Positions 33,260-40,341 of a DNA stretch of 64,000 nucleotides are shown here, piece after piece. Position numbers and translations under genes: made by a program. Location: positions 220,629-284,628 of the forward strand of contig NZ_JAILYJ010000008.1 in NCBI RefSeq assembly GCF_019793465.1, given 5' to 3'. Origin of the DNA: Rhizobium croatiense. Lineage in GTDB: Bacteria > Pseudomonadota > Alphaproteobacteria > Rhizobiales > Rhizobiaceae. The notes beneath the pieces are model-generated. The model saw only the letters and a list, made by a program, of their open reading frames with translations. It ran no database searches and was not told the origin of the DNA. Numbering within the stretch: the first letter of the stretch is position 1; each line of letters opens with the position of its first letter.

Positions 33260-34141
33260 TCAGGTGGCCGCCTTGCCGAGAACGCTCCAGTCGAAGCCGC
33301 GCGCCCAATCGGCATAGCTGTGCCAGCCGACATCGGGAAAATCCCGGCGCAGGGCGGCGATATCGGCGTCGTAGCCGGTGCGATCGAACCATTCGAACAT
33401 CAGCGCCGCGTCCTCGCTCTGCTGCCGCATCGCGGCGATCGGCAGTTCCTGGTAGCGTATCGGCCGCTCGAGCGCCTCGGACAGGATCTTCGCCTGCTGC
33501 TCGCCAGACAATTCGTCGCCGGCAATATCGAAACGCTTGCCGAACACCTGTTCGCGCCGCTCGGCCAGTGCTGCGACGAAAGCGCCGATGTCCTTGAGGG
33601 TGATCTGCTGCAGCACGCGTGCGGGCGGCAGCGCTGCCGCATAGACGCCCTGTCGGAGCCCGTCGATCGCCCAAGGTGCCACCGTGTTTTCCATGAAGGC
33701 GACGGGCGCGCTGACCGTATAGGGGATGCCGAGGCCGGCGACATGCTTCTCGACGAGATACTTGCTGTCGAAATGCGGAATGCCGGTCTTCTTGTCGGCA
33801 TCGCCGACGGAGGAATAGATCAGGTGACCGACGCCGGCGGCCTTCGCCGAATTGGCGACGGTGATGCCCTGGCGCGTTTCCGCTTCCGTCCCGGCCTCGT
33901 AGCTGTTGCCCATCAGGAACATCGTGTCGACGCCGCTTGCAGCCTTCGCCACAGATGCGCCGTCATCCAGGTCGCCGGCAACGACCTCGACCCCTGCCGC
34001 GGCCAACCGCTTTGCGCCGTCGCCGTCCGGCCTGCGTGAGATCGCCTTGACTCGGTGTCCCCGTGCGAGAAGCGCGTGCACGACCGCGCCACCCTGCTGG
34101 CCGGTGGCGCCGGTGACCAAAACGCGTCTAATGTTGCTCAT
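33260..34141 (-). CDS. NmrA-like NAD(P)-binding protein
   Basis: The 293-residue protein has a Rossmann N-terminus (VLVTGATGQQGGAVVHALLA), then GDLDDGASVAKAASGVDTMF and HLIYSSVGDADKKTGIPHFD, with FDSKYLVEKHVAGLGIPYT typical of NmrA/HSCARG proteins. These are atypical short-chain dehydrogenases that often sense the NADP redox state instead of catalysing. The ATG at MSNIRR has GGAGCAG upstream; eleven extra residues are possible from an earlier codon. The divergent LysR-family gene 101 bases away probably controls it. Confidence 0.9.
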   Translation of the reverse strand: MSNIRRVLVTGATGQQGGAVVHALLARGHRVKAISRRPDGDGAKRLAAAGVEVVAGDLDDGASVAKAASGVDTMFLMGNSYEAGTEAETRQGITVANSAKAAGVGHLIYSSVGDADKKTGIPHFDSKYLVEKHVAGLGIPYTVSAPVAFMENTVAPWAIDGLRQGVYAAALPPARVLQQITLKDIGAFVAALAERREQVFGKRFDIAGDELSGEQQAKILSEALERPIRYQELPIAAMRQQSEDAALMFEWFDRTGYDADIAALRRDFPDVGWHSYADWARGFDWSVLGKAAT

Positions 34142-34242
34142 CTGTCTGCTCCTTGTTTGTGACTGATGGAGCAAAGTTAGGGCCTATCACATTGAGCCAT
34201 AATGGCCTATAATTGCAAAACATCGTACCATTTCAGGCTACA
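34142..34242. promoter_or_regulatory. Divergent promoter region between NmrA and LysR genes
   Basis: The 101-base gap contains a direct repeat GGCCTAT at 34181-34187 and 34204-34210, 23 bases apart, in AT-richer sequence. Such spaced half-sites are common where LysR regulators bind a divergent target, so this is a likely operator; no experiment supports it. Confidence 0.5.
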
Positions 34243-35157
34243 ATGCTCGACCTCAACGATATCATGATCTTCGCCCGCGTCATTGAAGCCGGCAGCTTCA
34301 CCGCTGCGGCGCGCCTGCTCGGCATGCCGAAGACAACAGTCAGCCGACGCATTGCCGCTCTCGAGCGAGAACTCGGCGTGCGCCTGCTGCAGCGCACGAC
34401 CCGCAGCCTCAGCCCGACGGCTTCAGGCCGCCTCTATTACGAGGAAAGCAGCCAGGCGCTCCGCACGATCGAAGGCGCCAACCTGCGTCTTGCGGAAGCA
34501 AGGACGGAGCCCGCCGGCACGATCCGCATATCGGCGCCGGTCGGCTTCGGCGGCCACTTCCTGCAGGATGCGATCTTCGATCTTCTGGTGACCTACCCCA
34601 AGTCGAGGGTCGAGTTGCGGCTGACCGACGACAGGCTGAACCTCGTCGAAAACGGCATAGACCTCGCCTTCCGCACCGGCATCCTGGAGGATTCCACGCT
34701 GATCGCCCGCAAGCTCGGCTCTACCCATCGCGTGCTCTGCGCGAGCCCCCACTATCTCGCCCGTTGCGGCGCGCCCGATCGCCCGGCAGATCTCGTCCGC
34801 CACGACTGCGTTATCGCCGGCCAATCCACCCATGCGCAATGGCTGCTCGAAGGCCCGGAAGGACAGGAAACGGTCACGGTCTCGGGGCGCTTCGCCGCCA
34901 ATGAAATGCAGGCGGTCATGGCCGCAGCGATCGCCGGCTATGGCATCGCCCGACTGCCCCATGGGGTCGCCAATGCCTTCATCAGGGATGGGCGGCTGTG
35001 CCGCGTTCTCGACGGTTACACGACTCCGGCCGGCGGCCTCTACGTCGTCTATCCCAGCAGCCGGCACCTGCCGCCTCTGGTCAAGACCTTTATCGAACTT
35101 GCCGCCAGACGGTTGAACGCGGGAGCCGGCAGCAGCGACGACTTCGCCATTATATAG
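34243..35157 (+). CDS. LysR-family transcriptional regulator
   Basis: This 304-residue regulator has the N-terminal winged helix (IMIFARVIEAGSFTAAARLL, PKTTVSRRIAALERELGVRL, LQRTTRSLSPTASG) and a substrate-binding domain starting near TIRISAPVGFGGHFL. It belongs to the large group that regulates a divergent oxidoreductase gene; here that is the NmrA-like gene. The ATG at MLDLND is used; a TTG ten codons upstream is in frame but lacks a ribosome site. Effector unknown. Confidence 0.93.
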   Translation: MLDLNDIMIFARVIEAGSFTAAARLLGMPKTTVSRRIAALERELGVRLLQRTTRSLSPTASGRLYYEESSQALRTIEGANLRLAEARTEPAGTIRISAPVGFGGHFLQDAIFDLLVTYPKSRVELRLTDDRLNLVENGIDLAFRTGILEDSTLIARKLGSTHRVLCASPHYLARCGAPDRPADLVRHDCVIAGQSTHAQWLLEGPEGQETVTVSGRFAANEMQAVMAAAIAGYGIARLPHGVANAFIRDGRLCRVLDGYTTPAGGLYVVYPSSRHLPPLVKTFIELAARRLNAGAGSSDDFAII

Positions 35158-35216
35158 CGGTAGCCCCGTCACCCTTCCTTCAGCGCCACCGTCTGGGCGC
35201 CGCCACGCTCGCGCGG

Positions 35217-35594
35217 TCACATGATGGCATTGCTGCCATCGAAGTCCCTGCGCAAAGCCTGCGCCCGCGAGAGCGCGCCGGCAATCCTGTCGTCGGTGAA
35301 GGGTTTGGGAATGACGTCGAGCGCGCCTTCGATACCGTTTCCGACATTCTCCGGGCTGCCGGTCACGAAGATGACGTCGACGCCATAGCGGTCGATCAGC
35401 CGGCGGGCGAGCTGGGCGCCGCTCTGGCCGTCGGCGAGGCTGAGATCGACAAGCGCGATGTCGCTTTTCGGGGCATAGGCAAGAGCCTGCTCCACCGTCG
35501 AAACCGGCCCGACCGTCTGGTGCCCGGCATCCTGCGCGATGCGTTCAAGCTCCAGAGCGATAAAACCCTCATCTTCCACGATCATGACTTTCAT
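35217..35594 (-). CDS. Single-domain response regulator
   Basis: The 125-residue protein is a bare receiver: acidic pocket VEDEGFIALELE (Glu7, Asp8), phosphoacceptor Asp50 in IALVDLSLADGQ, Thr in IFVTGSPENV and Lys in DVIPKPFTDDRI. It has no output domain, so it would act as a phosphate shuttle or by binding a partner. No kinase gene is adjacent; the HWE kinase at the left end of the window is 33 kb away. GGGAGGAGGA precedes the ATG. The family is often seen with HWE kinases in rhizobia. Confidence 0.9.
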   Translation of the reverse strand: MKVMIVEDEGFIALELERIAQDAGHQTVGPVSTVEQALAYAPKSDIALVDLSLADGQSGAQLARRLIDRYGVDVIFVTGSPENVGNGIEGALDVIPKPFTDDRIAGALSRAQALRRDFDGSNAIM

Positions 35595-35769
35595 GAAACG
35601 TCCTCCTCCCGTTCTCGCCGGCAGGCGCACCGTCGGCCACCGAGATAACGCGGACTCACGCTCGAAGGTTTCCGTTTCCGAAGAGATGCGTCGGGAAAAT
35701 GGTAACCAATTTCACAAGACCGCACGCAGCGAGGAAGCCGGGAGATGTCGGCGGGCCTTCGCTGCGTCG

Positions 35770-36135
35770 TCACTGATCCTTATTGAGGAACCAGCCGAGG
35801 GCGGGATCGCTCCGGCATCGGGAAAGCGGCAGTTGCCGCACGGACCGAATGCGGCTGATGCCCCCCTCGCCATCCGTGTCGACCTCCATGCAGGCACAGG
35901 CATAGCCATGGACGGCATGGGTGTAAACATATTCGCCGGTCGTCAGATCAGGAATATGATTCATTCCCTTGGCCCTGTAGCCGCTGCCGTTCTCCATGAT
36001 GATCCAGCCGCCGGCGGCGTCATTGAGAGACCAGGTCGCCGTCGCCGGATTGTCCAGCCAGCCGCAGCGTTTTTCCGCCTGTGCTGCGGCAGGCACGAGA
36101 AGCATCATCAAAACAAGCGCATGCAATCTGGTCAT
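35770..36135 (-). CDS. DUF4087 family exported protein
   Basis: The 121-residue protein has a signal peptide (LHALVLMMLLVPAAAQA) and a cysteine-containing mature part: CGWLDNPATATWSLNDAAGG, WIIMENGSGYRAKG and YACACMEVDTDGEGGISRI. CGWLDNPTPGN-like starts and the CACM segment fit DUF4087. It is probably periplasmic. GGAGGGG sits close to the ATG. It lies downstream of the DUF899 gene on the same strand with a 107-base gap. Function unknown. Confidence 0.8.
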   Translation of the reverse strand: MTRLHALVLMMLLVPAAAQAEKRCGWLDNPATATWSLNDAAGGWIIMENGSGYRAKGMNHIPDLTTGEYVYTHAVHGYACACMEVDTDGEGGISRIRSVRQLPLSRCRSDPALGWFLNKDQ

Positions 36136-36242
36136 CGGCCCCTCCGCGTCGCCGCCACTATGCACGGCCTGCGGCCAGCAGGGCAACCGTTTTGCCGGCC
36201 GTTCTCGGGTGGAGAGATCCCAGTGGTCGCAGCGGATCTTGC

Positions 36243-37031
36243 TCAAGGCTTCTCGTTGGCGCTCTCTGCCCGGAACGCCGCCTCGCCGGCGTCGGAAACT
36301 TCGACCCATTTCTTGTCCGGCGCCGCATCCGGAACGTAGCTGTCGTGCCAGTTCCACCATTTGTAGGTTGGCGTCTGCGGATAGCCCTCGGGTGAATCCT
36401 CCCAGACCTCCTGCCGGCCAAGCGGCGTAATGTCGAGATAGTTCCAGGTGCCGCCCATCTGTTCGTCACCCCGGTTATTGACGAAATAAGTGCGGAAGAT
36501 GCGTTCGCCGTCGCGGTAGAACACATTGGTGCCGTGCCATTCGTCGACGCCGAAATCCTTGTCGAAACTGTCGATGATAGTCACCCATGGCATGCTCCAT
36601 CCCATCCGCGCCTTCAGCCGCGCGATCTCGGCTTGCGGCGCGCGCGAGGCGAAGACCAGGCTCGTGTCGCGGGCGTTGAGATGGGCGACATGAGCGACCT
36701 GGTCGGCCACCATCGAGCAGCCGCGGCAGGCATGATCGGGCCAGCCGAAAACGCCGGGCTCGTAAAAGGCGCGGTAGACGATCAACTGATGCCTGCCCTC
36801 GAACAGGTCGAGCAGGCTGACCTTGCCCTCAGGCCCTTCAAAAACATAATTCTTCTCGACGGCCATCCACGGCATGCGCCGACGTTCGGCGGCGAGCGCA
36901 TCACGGGCACGGGTCTGGGCCTTTTCTTTCACCAGCAGCTGCTTGCGGGCCGCCTCCCAGGCATCCGGCGATACCACCGCGGGTTTCTGCATGGACTGTC
37001 CGCCCGTTCCATTCTCGGCTGTTGCAGTCAT
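36243..37031 (-). CDS. DUF899 family protein (thioredoxin-like)
   Basis: The 262-residue protein has the features of DUF899: WEAARKQLLVKEKAQTRARD, then ERRRMPWMAVEKNYVFEGPE, GKVSLLDLFEGRHQLIVYRA and the cysteine pair HACRGCSMVADQV in the position of a thioredoxin-like motif. PWVTIIDSFDKDFGVDEWHG and the C-terminal NYLDITPLGRQEVWEDSPEG are also typical. It may be a peroxiredoxin-like redox protein; activity is not established. GAGGAGATCG lies upstream of the ATG. Confidence 0.9.
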   Translation of the reverse strand: MTATAENGTGGQSMQKPAVVSPDAWEAARKQLLVKEKAQTRARDALAAERRRMPWMAVEKNYVFEGPEGKVSLLDLFEGRHQLIVYRAFYEPGVFGWPDHACRGCSMVADQVAHVAHLNARDTSLVFASRAPQAEIARLKARMGWSMPWVTIIDSFDKDFGVDEWHGTNVFYRDGERIFRTYFVNNRGDEQMGGTWNYLDITPLGRQEVWEDSPEGYPQTPTYKWWNWHDSYVPDAAPDKKWVEVSDAGEAAFRAESANEKP

Positions 37032-37312
37032 CGCTTCGATCTCCTCATTGGGGCGATTTTCCGCGCCTCTTCATCGAACCGCGGTTCTTCGCGCATTGGT
37101 CGGACATAGTTTCGCAGCGGAATTCGAACAGTGGGAGTAACAAGTGTGACCGTATTTCCACGGCCGTCCGTTGCAGCAACGGCCCCGCGTCGGGAGTTCG
37201 GGCAATCATCGCGCGGGGATGGCAAAGCTGAGCCCGAGCCAAATGGAAGAGTTGCAAAAATTACAGGACTGACGGAAGCTTGGTGTCGGCCAGTGTGGAC
37301 GGATTGTGCGAT

Positions 37313-38083
37313 ATGACGACAGAATCCACTTACGGGGAGCAGGCCAGCCACGGCAGCGCCAGGATCTGCCGTGGCTGCTGGGACCAGATGCATATGCCGA
37401 TCCCCATCGGCGGCCCGCTCGCCTTGCCCTTCCGCGCCTTCGGCATCACCCGCAGCAAGATGAACCCCGATATCTGCACGATCTGCGAACGATCCTTCCA
37501 ATATGTCAAAAAGCAGCGCCAGATCACTGTCGACGCCACCATCCTGTTTGCCGATATCAGGGGCTTTACCGATCTCTCGGAGCGGATCGAGGCGGTGCGC
37601 TTAAGTGAAATCGTCAGCCTCTTCCAGGATCGCTGCGCCCAGGCGATCTGGGCGCATGACGGCATCGTCAACAAACAGATGGGCGACGGCCTGATGGCGA
37701 TTTTCAATTTCCCGATCATCAGGAAGGATCACGCAGCCGCAGCGATCCTGGCGGCGCAGGCGATCCAGCGAAACTGCGCCGCGGCGCTGAATAGCCTGGC
37801 GCCCGACGCCCTGCCCGGCCGCCCCCTCGGTGTCGGCGTCGGCATTCATTCCGGCGAGGTGCAGATCGGCGAATTCTCCAGCTTCCGCACCGATTTCACT
37901 GCCATCGGCGGCGTCGTCAATCAGGCCGCGAGACTTGAATCCCAGGCGGCGGCCGGCGAGATCCTCGTCTCCGCCGAAACGGCGGCAGAGGCCGCCGCGC
38001 TCATTGCCGGAGCGGAGGAGCGCACGCTGACGCTCAAAGGCATCGAGCAGCCGGTGCGTGCGCACGTGCTGGTCAAGCGCTGA
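37313..38083 (+). CDS. Class III adenylate/guanylate cyclase with N-terminal four-cysteine segment
   Basis: The 256-residue protein has a class III cyclase domain: the metal-binding aspartates are Asp81 in ILFADIRGFTDLSE and Asp125 in NKQMGDGLMAIF, followed by GVGIHSGEVQIGEF and the strand FTAIGGVVNQAARLES with the transition-state residues. Before it, residues 19-22 (CRGC) and 55-58 (CTIC) form two CxxC pairs 33 residues apart, a spacing that could bind a metal ion. No membrane helix is present. The cysteine arrangement might make the cyclase responsive to metal or redox state (inference). I start at MTTEST. Confidence 0.88.
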   Translation: MTTESTYGEQASHGSARICRGCWDQMHMPIPIGGPLALPFRAFGITRSKMNPDICTICERSFQYVKKQRQITVDATILFADIRGFTDLSERIEAVRLSEIVSLFQDRCAQAIWAHDGIVNKQMGDGLMAIFNFPIIRKDHAAAAILAAQAIQRNCAAALNSLAPDALPGRPLGVGVGIHSGEVQIGEFSSFRTDFTAIGGVVNQAARLESQAAAGEILVSAETAAEAAALIAGAEERTLTLKGIEQPVRAHVLVKR

Positions 38084-38151
38084 GCGATCTGCCCCGGCCG
38101 ACCCCGCAGCGATCTTTGATGCTGACCACGTCCAAGGGAAGGTGCTCGGCC

Positions 38152-38529
38152 TCAGTACTTCGTGTACCGCAACTCCGGAAAATCATAATAACGCAGCCGT
38201 TTATCATGGCAGCGATAGTCGTTCTTTCTCAGGTGCAATATCATGTCGTGTTGCAACCCCAGTCCGATGTAGGACCAGTTCGGATCGCTGCGTTCCGTCG
38301 TACGCGTGCAATAAGCATAAATCTGCTTTTTTGGATTCAGCAGAACGACGCTTGAAATCTCAGCCTTTATGAAGTTCCCCGGCTTAATGGTTCCCCTCAG
38401 AGCATCGACGTACTCGCGTCGAACTGCGTTGGAAGGCGGCCGCTGGGAATCGGCAATCGATTGCGGCGCCGGCGTCTGGCAGCTGCCCAGTGCCGGCAGG
38501 GCAGCGCAGACAAGGTATTTATTTTTCAT
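38152..38529 (-). CDS. Small lipoprotein, paralogue A of a tandem pair
   Basis: The 125-residue protein has a lipoprotein signal with lipobox LGSC. The mature part shares ADSQRPPSN.VR, ISSVVLLNPKKQIYAYC and DYRCHDKRLRYYDFPEL with the next protein upstream (38690-39079). It is probably anchored in an envelope membrane facing the periplasm. I do not recognise a family. The conserved cysteines (YAYC, RCHD) may form a disulphide. Confidence 0.78.
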   Translation of the reverse strand: MKNKYLVCAALPALGSCQTPAPQSIADSQRPPSNAVRREYVDALRGTIKPGNFIKAEISSVVLLNPKKQIYAYCTRTTERSDPNWSYIGLGLQHDMILHLRKNDYRCHDKRLRYYDFPELRYTKY

Positions 38530-38689
38530 TCGGCTTGGATCTTTCTCTGCCAGAATTCATGGATCGAGCTTTCCGCATGGCGACCACTGCAGGCAACAAA
38601 GTCACTCTCTGTGCTTGTAGGCTCTGCCTGCGAGCTGTGTACCTCAGCGTGAGAGAGTTTGGAGAAAGCCGCGCCGCCGTCGCCCCGCG

Positions 38690-39079
38690 TCAGGTCTTCA
38701 TGCCGTTCATCTCAGGAAACGGGTAGTAACGCAGCCGCTTGTCGTGGCAGCGATCGTCATTCACCGTTGCGCCCAGCACTTTGCCCTCTGTGAATGAGAC
38801 GCCAAGATAGGCCCAGTCTCCCCAACCGTGCTTTGGCACGATCCGTACACAATACGCATAAATCTGTTTTTCGGGGTCGAGCAGAACCACACTGGAAATG
38901 CGCGCCCAGACGACTTCTCCTGCTTCGTGTCTATAAGTTCTCTTGAACACAATATTGATGAAGTTCTGCCGGACTTCATTCGAGGGCGGACGCTGCGAAT
39001 CTGCAACGGATTGCGAGACCGGAGCATTGCAGCCGGCAAGCGCCAGCAGGGCAGCGCCAACAAAAATTTTCAATCTCAT
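38690..39079 (-). CDS. Small lipoprotein, paralogue B of a tandem pair
   Basis: The 129-residue protein has a clean lipoprotein signal (VGAALLALAGC) and is clearly homologous to the neighbour downstream: SVADSQRPPSNEVRQ, ISSVVLLDPEKQIYAYCVR and DDRCHDKRLRYYPFPEM. The middle (about residues 40-55) and the C-terminus differ. The two genes are in tandem with 160 bases between, consistent with a local duplication that has since diverged. Confidence 0.78.
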   Translation of the reverse strand: MRLKIFVGAALLALAGCNAPVSQSVADSQRPPSNEVRQNFINIVFKRTYRHEAGEVVWARISSVVLLDPEKQIYAYCVRIVPKHGWGDWAYLGVSFTEGKVLGATVNDDRCHDKRLRYYPFPEMNGMKT

Positions 39080-39224
39080 TCAGTAATATCTCCCAAGAAT
39101 CAAACCGTATATACGCTGCGATCTCCACAAACACAGCGCGAACAATATTTGCAATACATCAAAGGAAACTTTGTCGATTGGCGGAATGCCACCTGTCCGG
39201 ATCCAGACCGCACATCGGCTCGCT

Positions 39225-39668
39225 TTACATCGGCGGGCTCAAAGCCGAGATACCGCCGCCATCTTCATCATCATTGATCGGAACACCGGCTTCCAGCGCC
39301 GCCAGGATAAAAGCCTGCCGCACCGTCTCGGCCGGCATGCGGCCCGCAAGCCAGGCACGGCAGAAATCAATCGCCCTCTGCTGATGGACACCGCCGTTGA
39401 CCGGCCAGTCGGAGACCAGTGCATAAAGCGCATCCTGCGGTGAGCGGAGAACCAGCCGTTCGCCGGTATCAAGATCGATCGAAATCGGTTTCTTCCAGAA
39501 GGCGGAATGGTCGTTAATGGCAGTGGCACCTGAGGCTGGGTCGACAGGACAGTAACTGCCAAGGGCCGTTTCCAGTTCCGGTACGACACGCGACCGTGAA
39601 CGGCAGGCCTCGCCGGCGTCCTTTGGAAGAGCCGGCTTACAAAGCCTGCCATGCCGGCCGGACGCCAC
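39225..39668 (-). CDS. DUF982 family protein, start uncertain
   Basis: From about residue 56 the frame encodes a DUF982 domain: FWKKPISIDLDTGERLVLRS, then DALYALVSDWPVNGGVHQQR, ACRAWLAGRM-like CRAWLAGRMPAETVRQAFIL and AALEAGVPI. DUF982 proteins are small, common in rhizobia and of unknown role. The GTG used here gives 147 residues, but the first 50 are unlike the family and there is no ribosome site; the true start may be internal and non-ATG, or the 5' end may be lost. Confidence 0.65.
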   Translation of the reverse strand: MASGRHGRLCKPALPKDAGEACRSRSRVVPELETALGSYCPVDPASGATAINDHSAFWKKPISIDLDTGERLVLRSPQDALYALVSDWPVNGGVHQQRAIDFCRAWLAGRMPAETVRQAFILAALEAGVPINDDEDGGGISALSPPM

Positions 39669-39780
39669 AAGGAGCCGCTGGTTGTTGCCCTGACCCGGGA
39701 GCTGCGAGCAGCAGAATCGTCATCGATGGCCAACGCCCGAATTTGGTCGGTCCGACCTCCGTCGCCACGACGACGCGCCG

Positions 39781-40122
39781 TCAGCCGGGCAACTTGCAGC
39801 CCTTGCTCATGCCGGCGGACTGCATGGCGGAAACCTTGCCTTTTGAGGCGGCAATTTCGCCTTCCTTGTCTCCTCCGGCAACGCTACCGATCGGGACGCC
39901 GACGAGAAAGACGCCGAAGGCATCGCCATTCGCCGCACTGATCTGCTGCTTCGACAAATCGTCCAGCTTGGCGCGCTCCTTCTTGAATTCACCAGCGAGA
40001 GCTTCGCAGCTGAGGTTCGTATAAGCCGCCATTGGAATATCGACCTGAACGATGGCGTCAGGACGTTTGGCACAGCCGGCGAGCGCCGCCGTCGCCGCGA
40101 ATGCGATAATGATCTTTTTCAT
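39781..40122 (-). CDS. Small lipoprotein, conserved hypothetical
   Basis: The 113-residue protein has a lipoprotein signal ending LAGC (IIIAFAATAALAGC). The mature region contains MAAYTNLSCEALAGEFKKER, a short coiled segment (AKLDDLSKQQISAANGDAFG) and a hydrophobic stretch VFLVGVPIGSVAGGDKEGEI. This layout is common in small rhizobial outer-membrane lipoproteins. No specific function is known to me. It is divergent from uvrB. Confidence 0.8.
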   Translation of the reverse strand: MKKIIIAFAATAALAGCAKRPDAIVQVDIPMAAYTNLSCEALAGEFKKERAKLDDLSKQQISAANGDAFGVFLVGVPIGSVAGGDKEGEIAASKGKVSAMQSAGMSKGCKLPG

Positions 40123-40341
40123 GAATAGTCCCCAATTCCCGCAATAGCTGTAACATTGCCACGCGCAATGCGGGAGACGACCCGCTGTTCAACCACAGAC
40201 TTTTTATTTACCCAATCGAGGACCGATGCCGGCTCTTGCTGGCCGCGCCTCAACATTGTTCACCAATCCGAACGATTCATTCGTTTCCCTTTTGTACCCT
40301 TCCCTCTTCCCTTTCGCGCTGACTCTCTCCATATTCCCGCC

